From: Paraburkholderia sp. DHOC27
GTDB lineage: Bacteria > Pseudomonadota > Gammaproteobacteria > Burkholderiales > Burkholderiaceae
Length of the DNA: 64,000 nt
Reading direction: 5' to 3'
Assembly (NCBI RefSeq): GCF_003429005.1
Contig: NZ_QVQV01000006.1
Coordinates: 62,001 to 126,000, forward strand
This document shows, one piece after another, positions 17,152-25,940 of the stretch (position 1 is the first letter of the stretch; the number at the start of each line of letters is the position of its first letter). The notes beneath the pieces were generated by a model. It searched no databases. It had not been told where the DNA came from and worked only from the letters and a program-made list of their open reading frames with translations. The position numbers were made by a program, and so were the translations under genes.

Positions 17152-17832
17152 ATGCAACCTCACATCAATCTGCCCGCCCCGTACATGCCGCACGCGGGCC
17201 TGATCGCGGCTTTCGAAGCGTGTCCGCTGATCGCCATTCTGCGCGGCGTCACGCCCGCGGATGCCGCCGAGCACGGTCAGGCGCTGTACGAAGCCGGCTT
17301 TCGCATCGTCGAAGTGCCGCTCAACTCGCCGCAGCCGTTCGACAGCATTGCGGCGATCCGCAAGGTGCTGCCGGCCGATGCGATCGTAGGCGCGGGAACC
17401 GTGTTGCATGCGAGCTTCGTCAACGAAGTGAAGTCGGCCGGTGGCGAATTGATCGTGATGCCGCATAGCGACGCGGAAGTGGTCAGCGCCGCGAAGGCCC
17501 AGGGGCTGGCATGCGCGCCTGGTGTCGCAACGCCGAACGAAGCCTTCCTCGCACTGAAGAACGGCGCGGACGTGCTGAAGATGTTCCCTGCCGAGCAACT
17601 CGGCTGCCACGTCGTCAAGGCGTGGCGCGCGGTGATCGCGACCGAAGTGCCGCTGGTACCGGTGGGCGGCATCACGCCGGACAACATGGGCCCGTTCCTC
17701 ACGGCTGGCGCGAACGGCTTCGGTCTGGGCTCGGCACTCTACAAGCCGGGTCAGAGCGTGGCGGCGACGGCCTCGCACGCGAAGGCGTACATCAACGGTC
17801 TGCGCATTGCCCGGGCGAGCGCGAAGAAATGA
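17152..17832 (+). CDS. dgoA: 2-dehydro-3-deoxy-6-phosphogalactonate aldolase
   Basis: 226 aa from MQPHINLPAPYMPHAGLIAA (the frame is open further upstream inside dgoK, but the conserved start is here). It belongs to the class I KDPG/KDPGal aldolase family: CPLIAILRGVTPADA, FRIVEVPLNSPQPFDSIAAI with the catalytic Glu region, VGAGTVL, and the Schiff-base Lys in DVLKMFPAEQLG. It cleaves KDPGal to pyruvate and glyceraldehyde 3-phosphate. It lies 38 bp after dgoK and its stop overlaps the next ATG. Confidence 0.94.
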   Translation: MQPHINLPAPYMPHAGLIAAFEACPLIAILRGVTPADAAEHGQALYEAGFRIVEVPLNSPQPFDSIAAIRKVLPADAIVGAGTVLHASFVNEVKSAGGELIVMPHSDAEVVSAAKAQGLACAPGVATPNEAFLALKNGADVLKMFPAEQLGCHVVKAWRAVIATEVPLVPVGGITPDNMGPFLTAGANGFGLGSALYKPGQSVAATASHAKAYINGLRIARASAKK

Positions 17833-18635
17833 ACCGGCTCGCCAACAAGGTCGCAATGATTACGGGCGCCGGGCGTGGCATCGGCGCAGCGATTGCGCTC
17901 GCCTTCGCTCGCGAAGGTGCGGCGGTCGTGCTGGCGGAGCTGGATCTGGAGATGGCGCAGCGCACCGCGCGTGAAATCGAAGGCGCGATGGTTGCAGCCG
18001 GCGCAAACAACGCAGGCGGCGCAAGCAAGGTTCTCGCGGTGCAGACCGACGTCACGCAATCGGCCTCGGTTCAGCACGCCGTGCGCGAGGCCGAACAGGC
18101 CTTCGGTGCCGTGGATGTGCTGGTGAACAACGCGGGTATCAATGTATTCTGCGATCCGTTGACGATGACGGACGACGACTGGCGGCGCTGTTTTGCCGTC
18201 GATCTGGACGGTGTCTGGAACGGTTGCCGTGCGGTACTGCCGGGCATGGTCGAACGCGGTGCGGGCAGCATCGTCAACATTGCCTCGACACATTCATTCA
18301 AGATCATTCCGGGCTGCTTCCCGTATCCGGTGGCGAAGCACGGTGTGATCGGCCTGACGCGTGCGCTCGGCATCGAGTACGCGCCGCGCAACGTGCGGGT
18401 CAATGCCATCGCGCCTGGCTACATCGAGACGCAATTGACGCATGACTGGTGGAACGGGCAGACCGACCCGGCGGCGGCGCAGCAGGCCACGCTGGATCTG
18501 CAGCCGATGAAGCGGATCGGCCGCCCCGAAGAAGTGGCGATGACGGCGGTGTTCCTCGCATCGGACGAGGCGCCGTTCATCAACGCCAGCTGTATCACGG
18601 TCGACGGCGGGCGCTCGGCGCTGTACCACGACTGA
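17829..18635 (+). CDS. SDR-family NAD(P)-dependent oxidoreductase (putative sugar dehydrogenase)
   Basis: 268 aa. The Rossmann motif ITGAGRGIGAAIALAFAREG lies near the N terminus, NNAG near residue 100, and the catalytic Ser in IASTHSFK with Tyr/Lys in YPVAKHG complete a classical SDR active site. The ATG overlaps the dgoA stop (ATGA), so it is translationally coupled. Position in the operon suggests oxidation of a sugar or polyol feeding the same pathway; the second SDR of the operon (22833) is the closer match to known aldose 1-dehydrogenases. Substrate not determined. Confidence 0.85.
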   Translation: MNRLANKVAMITGAGRGIGAAIALAFAREGAAVVLAELDLEMAQRTAREIEGAMVAAGANNAGGASKVLAVQTDVTQSASVQHAVREAEQAFGAVDVLVNNAGINVFCDPLTMTDDDWRRCFAVDLDGVWNGCRAVLPGMVERGAGSIVNIASTHSFKIIPGCFPYPVAKHGVIGLTRALGIEYAPRNVRVNAIAPGYIETQLTHDWWNGQTDPAAAQQATLDLQPMKRIGRPEEVAMTAVFLASDEAPFINASCITVDGGRSALYHD

Positions 18636-18673
18636 GCGAGCGCAACGAAACAGCAGCAACGAAGCAGTACCAA

Positions 18674-18705
18674 AGCATCGAAGCATCGAAGCATCGAAGC
18701 ATCGA
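18674..18705. repeat. Four tandem copies of AGCATCGA upstream of the araF-like gene
   Basis: Four perfect consecutive 8-bp units start at 18674, 18682, 18690 and 18698, within about 110 bp of AAGCA-rich low-complexity sequence. The tract lies between the SDR stop and the binding-protein start. An 8-bp unit is the sort of repeat that changes copy number by slippage; being intergenic it would alter spacing, not reading frame. Confidence 0.9.
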
Positions 18706-18903
18706 AGCAAAAAAGAAGCAACCAAGCAGCAGCAACCAGACAGAGGTGGCACGCGCCCGTGAGGCGCATGCCGTAGGAAAGCGCCACAGAGCGCGACGTT
18801 TTGTTTTAGCCGGTTGACGCGCTGGCCGCGTGTGTCAGGACCGGTATAAGAAGACGCGGCCAATACCTTCTCGTTATCTACTAATTAGTCAGGAGACTGC
18901 ATC

Positions 18904-19902
18904 ATGAAACGTAGAATTTTCCTCACGCTGGTGGCAGCAGCAACGACCGTGGCGTTCACCGCACCGGTCGTGCAGGCCGCTGACCAGGTCAAGATCGGCT
19001 TCCTCGTGAAGCAGCCGGAAGAGCCGTGGTTCCAGGACGAGTGGAAGTTTGCCGAGATGGCCGCGAAGGAAAAGGGCTTCACGCTGGTGAAAATCGGCGC
19101 ACCCTCGGGCGAGACGGTGATGAGCGCGATCGACAACCTGTCGGCACAAAAGGCACAGGGCTTCATCATCTGCACGCCTGACGTCAAGCTGGGACCGGGC
19201 ATCGTTGCCAAGGCCAAGGCTGATGGTCTGAAGATGATGACGGTGGATGACCGCCTCGTCGACGGTTCGGGCAAGCCGATCGCTTCGGTGCCGCATATGG
19301 GCATCTCGGCGTACAACATCGGCAAGCAGGTTGGCGAAGGCCTGGCTGCGGAAATCAAGAAGCGCGGCTGGGACATGAAGGACGTGGGCGCGATCGACGT
19401 GACCTACAACCAGTTGCCGACGGCTGTTGACCGCACCAGCGGCGCAACCGACGCACTCGTGGCAGCCGGTTTCCCGAAGTCGAACGTGGTTGAAGCGCCG
19501 CAAGCGAAGACCGACACGGAAAACGCTTTCAACGCCGCCAACATCGCGCTGACCAAGAACCCGCAGTACAAGCACTGGGTGGCATACGGCCTGAACGACG
19601 AAGCCGTGCTGGGTGCAGTCCGCGCAGCGGAAGGCCGTGGCTTCAAGGCTGACAACATGATCGGTATCGGTATCGGCGGTTCGGATTCGGCATTGAACGA
19701 ATTCAAGAAGCCGACCCCGACGGGCTTCTACGGCACGGTCATCATCAGCCCGAAGCGTCACGGCGAAGAAACCTCGACGCTGATGTACGACTGGATCACG
19801 CAAGGCAAGGCACCGCCCCCGCTCACGCTGACGACCGGCATGCTGGCCACGCGTGACAACGTCGCGGACGTGCGTGAAAAGATGGGTCTGGCATCGAAGT
19901 AA
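18904..19902 (+). CDS. araF: Periplasmic L-arabinose/D-galactose-type binding protein of a sugar ABC transporter
   Basis: 332 aa with a signal peptide (MKRRIFLTLVAAATTVAFTA, predicted cleavage after VQA near residue 25). The mature start, VKIGFLVKQPEEPWFQDEWK, is strikingly like E. coli AraF, as are GFIICTPDVKLGPGIVAKAK and VAYGLNDEAVLGAVRA. E. coli AraF binds L-arabinose and also D-galactose and D-fucose, so the dgo neighbours make galactose as likely as arabinose. AGGAGA lies just before the ATG. A TATAAG element at 18845-18850 has no good -35, which may mean an activator is needed. Confidence 0.9.
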   Translation: MKRRIFLTLVAAATTVAFTAPVVQAADQVKIGFLVKQPEEPWFQDEWKFAEMAAKEKGFTLVKIGAPSGETVMSAIDNLSAQKAQGFIICTPDVKLGPGIVAKAKADGLKMMTVDDRLVDGSGKPIASVPHMGISAYNIGKQVGEGLAAEIKKRGWDMKDVGAIDVTYNQLPTAVDRTSGATDALVAAGFPKSNVVEAPQAKTDTENAFNAANIALTKNPQYKHWVAYGLNDEAVLGAVRAAEGRGFKADNMIGIGIGGSDSALNEFKKPTPTGFYGTVIISPKRHGEETSTLMYDWITQGKAPPPLTLTTGMLATRDNVADVREKMGLASK

Positions 19903-19930
19903 GCCGCCAGGCACTGACGTGTAGCGGACG

Positions 19931-19960
19931 GCCGCCGGACTCACGGGTTCCGGCGGCTTT
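19931..19960 (+). terminator. Strong hairpin between binding-protein and ATPase genes
   Basis: A 9-bp perfect stem (GCCGCCGGA with TCCGGCGGC), 9-nt loop, followed only by TTTG. The short U tract suggests partial termination or 3'-end protection, which would raise binding-protein mRNA above that of the ATPase and permease, as is common in sugar ABC operons. Confidence 0.55.
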
Positions 19961-20100
19961 GTCCAGCAAGGCGGCGCGCGCAGCTCAATTTTGGGATGCG
20001 CGCGCCGGCAGGCGCAACACAGGTTGAAGCAGACCGTCGGACTGGCAATGCGGCAAGCCGCGCCGGGCCATGCGGTTCACAGGATGCAACAGGAGGCGAA

Positions 20101-21630
20101 GTGTCAGCGACGCTGCGTTTTGACAATATCGGCAAGGTCTTTCCAGGCGTGCGTGCGCTCGACGGAGTGTCATTCGACGTGAACGTCGGCCAGGTGCACG
20201 GTCTGATGGGCGAAAACGGTGCGGGGAAATCCACCCTGCTGAAGATTCTCGGCGGTGAATACCAGCCGGATTCCGGACGCGTGATGATCGACGGCAACGA
20301 GGTGCGCTTCGGCAGCGCCGCTGCGTCGATCGGGGCGGGAATCGCGGTGATTCACCAGGAGCTGCAGTACGTGCCCGATCTCACGGTCACGGAAAATCTG
20401 CTCCTTGGCCAGTTGCCCAACTCGCTCGGCTGGGTCAACAAGCGCGAAGCCAAGCGCTTCGTGCGCGAACGCCTCGAAGCAATGGGCGTGGCGCTGGATC
20501 CGAATGCCCGGCTGGGCAAGCTCTCCATCGCGCAACGGCAGATGGTGGAAATCTGCAAGGCGCTGATGCGCAATGCGCGCGTGATCGCGCTCGACGAGCC
20601 GACCAGCTCGCTCTCGCACAGCGAGACCGAAGTGCTGTTCAAGCTGGTGCGCGATCTGCGCGCCGACAACCGGGCGATGATCTACATCTCGCACCGGATG
20701 GACGAAATTTACGAACTTTGCGACGCCTGCACGATTTTCCGTGACGGCCGCAAGGTGGCTTCGCATCCGACGCTCGAAGGCGTGAAGCGCGAGACGATCG
20801 TGAGCGAGATGGTGGGTCGCGAGATTTCCGACATCTATAGCTACAAGCCGCGCGAACTGGGCGAAGTGCGTTTCTCGGCCAAGGCGGTCGAAGGCCATCC
20901 GCTCAAGGAGCCGGCCAGCTTCGAAGTGCGGCGCGGTGAGATCGTTGGCTTCTTTGGCCTGGTGGGTGCGGGCCGCAGCGAACTGATGCATCTCGTGTAC
21001 GGCGCCGACAACAAGAAGAACGGCGAGATCGTGCTGGACGGCAAGACCATCAAGGTGCGCAGCGCCGGCGAAGCAATTCGTCATGGCATCGTGCTGTGTC
21101 CGGAAGACCGCAAGGAAGAAGGCATCGTGGCAATGGCGACGGTGTCGGAGAACATCAACATCAGTTGCCGTCGTCATTATCTGCGCGGCGGAATCTTCCT
21201 GAACCGCAAGAAAGAAGCGCAGACGGCGGACCGTTTTATCAAGCTGCTGAAGATCAAGACGCCGAGCCGTCGCCAGAAAATCCGCTTTCTTTCCGGCGGC
21301 AACCAGCAAAAGGCGATTCTGTCGCGCTGGCTCGCGGAACCTGATCTGAAAGTGGTGATTCTCGACGAACCGACGCGAGGAATCGACGTCGGCGCCAAGC
21401 ACGAGATCTATAACGTGATGTATCAGCTCGCGGAACGTGGCTGCGCGATCGTGATGATTTCGTCGGAACTGCCGGAAGTGCTGGGCGTGTCCGACCGGAT
21501 CGTCGTGATGCGGCAGGGGCGTATTTCCGGCGAATTGCCGCGTGGCGAAGCGAATGAACAGTCGGTGCTGAATCTCGCGCTGCCGCAGAGTTCGACCGAT
21601 CCAAACGCGGTGGCAGCCGAAGCGGCCTGA
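20101..21630 (+). CDS. araG: Sugar ABC transporter ATPase, AraG/MglA type
   Basis: 509 aa with two ABC domains. The first has the Walker A GENGAGKSTLLKIL and Walker B VIALDEPTSSLS. The second has a degenerate Walker A (GLVGAGRSELMHLVYG), signature FLSGGNQQKAIL and Walker B VVILDEPTRGIDVG. This asymmetry is normal for the monosaccharide (CUT2) class. GTG at 20101 is chosen because AGGAGG lies 6-7 bp upstream and the conserved region starts immediately; the frame is open back to 19996 with non-conserved sequence. Confidence 0.93.
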   Translation: MSATLRFDNIGKVFPGVRALDGVSFDVNVGQVHGLMGENGAGKSTLLKILGGEYQPDSGRVMIDGNEVRFGSAAASIGAGIAVIHQELQYVPDLTVTENLLLGQLPNSLGWVNKREAKRFVRERLEAMGVALDPNARLGKLSIAQRQMVEICKALMRNARVIALDEPTSSLSHSETEVLFKLVRDLRADNRAMIYISHRMDEIYELCDACTIFRDGRKVASHPTLEGVKRETIVSEMVGREISDIYSYKPRELGEVRFSAKAVEGHPLKEPASFEVRRGEIVGFFGLVGAGRSELMHLVYGADNKKNGEIVLDGKTIKVRSAGEAIRHGIVLCPEDRKEEGIVAMATVSENINISCRRHYLRGGIFLNRKKEAQTADRFIKLLKIKTPSRRQKIRFLSGGNQQKAILSRWLAEPDLKVVILDEPTRGIDVGAKHEIYNVMYQLAERGCAIVMISSELPEVLGVSDRIVVMRQGRISGELPRGEANEQSVLNLALPQSSTDPNAVAAEAA

Positions 21631-21701
21631 GCTTGACCAGAGACCGGACGTAAGTCCTTAATAACCCGTCAGCCCGTGACGAAAACGGGAGGAGTATTCA
21701 A

Positions 21702-22718
21702 ATGCAAGCCAGAGAAAACCTCGCGCAACAGGCCGCCAAGAGCGCCGCCGATGCGCTGATTCCGCAGAGCAACGACAAGCAGAAGTGGTGGCAACAGGTC
21801 ACGGACTACAGCCTGATCGTGATCTTCGCGATCATGTTCATCACGATGTCCCTGACGGTCGATCACTTTTTCTCGATCGAAAACATGCTGGGTCTGGCCC
21901 TGTCGATCTCGCAGATCGGCATGGTCGCCTGCACGATGATGTTCTGTCTCGCCTCACGTGACTTCGACTTGTCCGTGGGTTCCACGATCGCCTTCTCCGG
22001 CGTGTTGTGCGCGATGGTGCTCAACGCCACGGGCAACACGTTCATCGCGATCATCGCGGCGGTCGCGGCCGGTTCGGCGATCGGTTTCATCAACGGCGCG
22101 GTGATCGCGTATCTGCGCATCAATGCGCTGATCACGACCCTGGCTACGATGGAAATCGTGCGTGGTCTCGGCTTCATCGTGTCGCACGGTCAGGCCGTGG
22201 GCGTCTCTTCGGATACGTTCATCGCGCTCGGCGGCCTGTCCATGTTCGGCGTCTCGCTGCCGATCTGGGTGACGCTCTTGTGCTTCATCGTGTTCGGCGT
22301 GATGCTGAACCAGACCGTGTATGGCCGCAATACGCTGGCCATCGGCGGCAATCCGGAAGCGTCGCGTCTTGCCGGTATCAACGTCGAGCGCACGCGTGTG
22401 TACATCTTCCTGGTGCAGGGCGCGGTCACGGCGCTGGCCGGTGTGATTCTGGCCTCGCGTATCACGTCCGGGCAGCCGAACGCCGCGGAAGGCTTCGAAC
22501 TGAACGTGATCTCCGCGTGCGTGCTGGGCGGTGTCTCGCTGCTCGGCGGCCGTGCGACGATTTCGGGCGTCGTGATCGGCGTGCTGATCATGGGCACGGT
22601 TGAGAACGTGATGAACCTGCTGAACATCGACGCGTTCTACCAGTACCTCGTGCGCGGTGCGATCCTGCTCGCCGCTGTGCTGCTGGATCAGTTGAAGAAC
22701 CGCGGTTCGCGCGATTAA
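21702..22718 (+). CDS. araH: Sugar ABC transporter permease, AraH type
   Basis: 338 aa, mostly hydrophobic, with 8-10 predicted membrane helices after a 35-residue N-terminal tail. The stretch ending SRDFDLSVGS, then the GNPEASRLAGINV loop, belong to the CUT2 permease family. GGAGGAG precedes the ATG. It should form the homodimeric channel for the araF/araG products, importing a monosaccharide without phosphorylating it, which fits the oxidative enzymes in the same operon. Confidence 0.93.
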   Translation: MQARENLAQQAAKSAADALIPQSNDKQKWWQQVTDYSLIVIFAIMFITMSLTVDHFFSIENMLGLALSISQIGMVACTMMFCLASRDFDLSVGSTIAFSGVLCAMVLNATGNTFIAIIAAVAAGSAIGFINGAVIAYLRINALITTLATMEIVRGLGFIVSHGQAVGVSSDTFIALGGLSMFGVSLPIWVTLLCFIVFGVMLNQTVYGRNTLAIGGNPEASRLAGINVERTRVYIFLVQGAVTALAGVILASRITSGQPNAAEGFELNVISACVLGGVSLLGGRATISGVVIGVLIMGTVENVMNLLNIDAFYQYLVRGAILLAAVLLDQLKNRGSRD

Positions 22719-22750
22719 GCAGGTCGCGACACGCAGGTCGCAGCAGGGTC

Positions 22751-22787
22751 GCGCGGCTGCCGGGTCATGTGCCCCCGGCGGCCGCGC
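22751..22787 (+). repeat. GC-rich 14-bp hairpin between permease and SDR genes
   Basis: Arms 22751-22764 and 22774-22787 pair at 13 of 14 positions (the other can form G-U) around a 9-nt loop. No U run follows, so it is more likely an mRNA-stabilising or processing structure than a terminator. Confidence 0.6.
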
Positions 22788-22832
22788 GAAGCAAAAAGCC
22801 TGGGGGCACTTAATAATCCGAGGAATCGAACG

Positions 22833-23633
22833 ATGTCGTCTCCAGCCAATGCCAATGTCAGTGAGGCGGATAACCTGTACGCGCGTTATCCCAGTCTCGT
22901 AGACCGGACGGTGCTCATCACGGGTGGTGCGACGGGAATCGGCGCGTCGTTCGTCGAACACTTCGTCGCGCAAGGCGCACGGGTCGCCTTCTTCGATCTC
23001 GACGTGAGTTCCGGCGAGGCGCTGGCCGATCAACTTGGCGATGCGCGTCACAAGCCGCTCTTCCTGCACTGCGACCTGACCGACATCGACGCGCTGCGCA
23101 AGGCCGTGGCCAACGTCAAGGCCGCGCTCGGGCCGATCGAAATTCTCGTCAATAACGCGGCCAACGACCGCCGCGAAAAAATCGAAGACGTGACCCCTGC
23201 GTCGTTCGACGCGGGTATCGCCGTCAACGTGCGCCATCAACTGTTCGTCGCGCAGGCCGTGATGGACGACATGAAAGCCGCGGGGCGCGGCTCCATCATC
23301 AACCTGGGTTCGATTAGCTGGATGCTCAAGAACGGCGGCTATCCGGTGTATCTGATGTCGAAATCAGCGGTGCAGGGACTCACACGCGGTCTCGCGCGCG
23401 ACCTTGGGCGCTTCAATATCCGCGTGAACACGCTGGCACCGGGCTGGGTCATGACCGAGAAGCAAAAACGGCTGTGGCTGGATGACGCCGGACGCCGGGC
23501 GATCAAGGAGGGTCAGTGCATCGACGCCGAACTGATGCCGCACGACCTGGCGCGCATGGCGCTGTTCCTCGCCGCTGACGACAGCCGCATGATCACAGCG
23601 CAGGACGTTATCGTCGACGGAGGTTGGGCGTGA
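22833..23633 (+). CDS. SDR aldose 1-dehydrogenase (galactose/arabinose/xylose type)
   Basis: 266 aa from MSSPANANVSEADNLYARYP. The frame is open to 22767, but an RBS-like CGAGGAA precedes 22833. Motifs: VLITGGATGIGASFVEHFV, NNAANDRREKIEDV, IINLGSISWML (Ser) and YPVYLMSKSAVQG (Tyr-x-x-x-Lys). The NNAAND and GSISW segments resemble Caulobacter xylose dehydrogenase XylB and related aldose dehydrogenases. It would oxidise the imported aldose to its lactone, the substrate of the SMP-30 lactonase encoded next with a 4-bp overlap. Confidence 0.86.
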   Translation: MSSPANANVSEADNLYARYPSLVDRTVLITGGATGIGASFVEHFVAQGARVAFFDLDVSSGEALADQLGDARHKPLFLHCDLTDIDALRKAVANVKAALGPIEILVNNAANDRREKIEDVTPASFDAGIAVNVRHQLFVAQAVMDDMKAAGRGSIINLGSISWMLKNGGYPVYLMSKSAVQGLTRGLARDLGRFNIRVNTLAPGWVMTEKQKRLWLDDAGRRAIKEGQCIDAELMPHDLARMALFLAADDSRMITAQDVIVDGGWA

Positions 23634-24529
23634 GCAATCCGATCCGTGCAGCACTGTTGATCGACAGCAAATGCAAGCTGGGCGAGGGCGCCACCTGGTG
23701 CGCGCGCAGCGGCCGCTTCTACTGGACCGATATCGAAGGTGCGCGCCTGTGGCGCTACGACCCGAGCGACGGCAGCCATACTTCGTGGCGCATGCCGGAG
23801 CGGCTCACGACTTTTGCGCTGTGTGAAGACCCGCATTTTCTCTTGCTGGGACTCGCCACGCATCTGGCGTTTTTCGATCTGGCGACGGGCGAAACCCAGC
23901 GCATTGTCGAGGTCGAACCGGACCTGAATACGCGTCTGAACGACGGGCGTTGCGACCGGCAAGGGCGTTTCGTGTTCGGCACTAAAGACGAGGGTTCGCC
24001 CCTGCGCGCGGTAGGCGGTTTCTACCGTCTGAATCATGATCTGTCGCTCGAACGGTTGCCGTTGCCCGCACCCGCGATTTCGAACAGCATCGCGTTTAGT
24101 CCCGATGGCGCGACGATGTACTACTGCGATTCGCCGACCCGCGAGATTCGCATGTGCGATTACAGCGCCGACGGCACGATCACGAACGATCGCGTTTTCA
24201 CGGCGCTCACCGATGCGACCGGCGAGCCCGACGGCTCGACCGTGGATCGCGACGGCGGTTTGTGGAACGCGCAATGGGCCGGTGCGCGCGTGGTGCGTTA
24301 CGCGCCGAACGGCGAAGAAACGGCGCGCGTGACGGTGCCCACGGCACAGCCGAGCTGTGTCGCACTGGGCGGCGCGCAACTGGGCACCTTGTACATCACC
24401 AGTGCGCGGGTCGATCTGGATGCGGCCGCGCTCGCCTCCGATGCCAACGCCGGCGGCGTTTTCGTGGCGGTGCCGGGACAACGGGGCTTGCCTGAGCCGC
24501 TATTCAAGGGAAAACCGCAGCATCCCTAA
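23630..24529 (+). CDS. SMP-30/gluconolactonase-family sugar lactonase
   Basis: 299 aa from GTG at 23630; GGAGG at 23618-23622 has proper spacing for this start, while the TTG at 23624 would be too close. It is a six-bladed beta-propeller: the metal-ligand region LGEGATWCARSGRFYWTDIE, LNDGRCDRQGRFVFGTKDE and FSPDGATMYYCDS with its Asp are typical. It hydrolyses an aldonolactone to the aldonic acid. The GTGA overlap with the SDR gene suggests coupled synthesis of two consecutive pathway enzymes. Confidence 0.93.
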   Translation: MSNPIRAALLIDSKCKLGEGATWCARSGRFYWTDIEGARLWRYDPSDGSHTSWRMPERLTTFALCEDPHFLLLGLATHLAFFDLATGETQRIVEVEPDLNTRLNDGRCDRQGRFVFGTKDEGSPLRAVGGFYRLNHDLSLERLPLPAPAISNSIAFSPDGATMYYCDSPTREIRMCDYSADGTITNDRVFTALTDATGEPDGSTVDRDGGLWNAQWAGARVVRYAPNGEETARVTVPTAQPSCVALGGAQLGTLYITSARVDLDAAALASDANAGGVFVAVPGQRGLPEPLFKGKPQHP

Positions 24530-24746
24530 TCGGTTGGATTGAATATTCTCTGGGAGGCGCACGTTTATACGTGCAGCCACGGCTTGGAGGATGGATGACG
24601 GCCGCAGAGCGGACCGCAGCGCGGTCCGTGCAGCATGCGGCTGACCCGAAAAGCTCAAGGACACAAAGAGGCGGCCCGTCACGGCGCCCGCATAAAGATC
24701 CGTCAGCGATGACGGCAACGTCTCACGCCTCTCGATGGAGCCTGAT

Positions 24747-25868
24747 ATGACAGTTGCGAATCTCGTTTCCTCTCCGCCTGGTTCCGCTGGTTCCCCAGCT
24801 TCTCCGAACGCTTCTTCTGCTGCTCCTTCTTCTACTTCCCAGCCTTCACAGACGCGCCGTGCACGGCTTGCGGCGGCAGCCAATCCGGTGCTCGCGGGGC
24901 CGAGCACCTCGGCGGTCGCGGTGGGCGAGGGCACGACGGGCGGCCTCGCCTGCGTGACGCTCGCCAACACGCAGTTGCGGCTCGATGTGGCACCGTCGCT
25001 GGGCGGCGGCATCACGCGTTTCGACTGGCGCAGCGACGGCGCACTCGTGCCGATCTTTCGACGCTGCCGGCATGTGGCCGCGAATACGGATCCGAACGAA
25101 CTGGCGTGCTATTCCATGCTGCCGTATTCGAACCGGATTGGCGGCGGTCACTTCGGCGTGGGCGAACGGCGCATCGAGGTGCCGCGCAATCGTCCGGGAG
25201 AGCCGCTGCCCATCCACGGCGATGGCTGGCTCGCGCATTGGGAGGTTGCCGACTCGGACCGCGAAAACGTGCGCCTGACCCTTGATCGCCGCGACGGCAA
25301 ACCGTACGCGTACCGTGCGGCGCAAACCTACACGCTCGACGGCGCGACGCTCATCATCACGCTGGAAATCGAAAACACCGGACGTGACGCGTTGCCTTTT
25401 GGTCTCGGCATTCATCCGTTTCTGGTGCGTGATGCACAGACCGAGCTATCTGCGGCTGCCGGAGGACTCTGGCTGCAGGGCGACGACTGGTTGCCGCTGC
25501 GTCACGTGCCCGCGCCGCCGGCATGGCAATTCGGTGTGGCGTATCCGTTGCCGTCCACCATCGTCAATCACGCCTTCACGGGGTGGAGTGGCCAGGCGGC
25601 GGTGGTCTGGCCGAAGCGGCGCCTCTCGTTGACCGTCTCCGCGGACACGGATTACTACGTGCTGTACACGCCACCGGGTGAGGACTTTTTCTGCTTCGAA
25701 CCGGTGGACCATCCCATCAACGCGATGAACCTGCCGGGCGGCGCGGCTTCGCACGGCATGACGATGCTGGCGCGCGGCGAGCGCCTGACGCGGTCGTTCC
25801 GCTTCGAAGTGGAGCGCACCGGTTTGCGTGCGGTGGCAGGTGCGCGCGGGACGCGGCGCCGGCAGTGA
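24747..25868 (+). CDS. Aldose 1-epimerase family protein
   Basis: 373 aa from ATG at 24747, preceded by GGAG with 6-nt spacing. The galactose-mutarotase fold begins near residue 75 (TLANTQLRLDVAPSLGGGI), with YSMLPYSNRIGGG, HGDGWLAHW (catalytic His region) and LGIHPFLV. It would interconvert anomers of the imported aldose before oxidation. The first 70 residues are a Ser/Pro/Ala-rich extension with T-ending codons and a pyrimidine tract, unlike the rest of the gene; the functional protein might start later. It is separated from the lactonase by 217 bp and is probably the last gene of the operon. Confidence 0.85.
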   Translation: MTVANLVSSPPGSAGSPASPNASSAAPSSTSQPSQTRRARLAAAANPVLAGPSTSAVAVGEGTTGGLACVTLANTQLRLDVAPSLGGGITRFDWRSDGALVPIFRRCRHVAANTDPNELACYSMLPYSNRIGGGHFGVGERRIEVPRNRPGEPLPIHGDGWLAHWEVADSDRENVRLTLDRRDGKPYAYRAAQTYTLDGATLIITLEIENTGRDALPFGLGIHPFLVRDAQTELSAAAGGLWLQGDDWLPLRHVPAPPAWQFGVAYPLPSTIVNHAFTGWSGQAAVVWPKRRLSLTVSADTDYYVLYTPPGEDFFCFEPVDHPINAMNLPGGAASHGMTMLARGERLTRSFRFEVERTGLRAVAGARGTRRRQ

Positions 25869-25940
25869 GCGGCGCGGTCTCGCGACGAGGACGGGTAAAA
25901 TACGCGCCACTCCTCTTATCGGCTCGTTGCGAGACCCACC

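Noticed and set aside
18294..18863. 189-codon minus-strand frame across the AGCATCGA repeats
   Set aside because: Its repetitive Arg-Cys-Phe-Asp sequence merely reflects the DNA repeat; most of it is antisense to the SDR gene.
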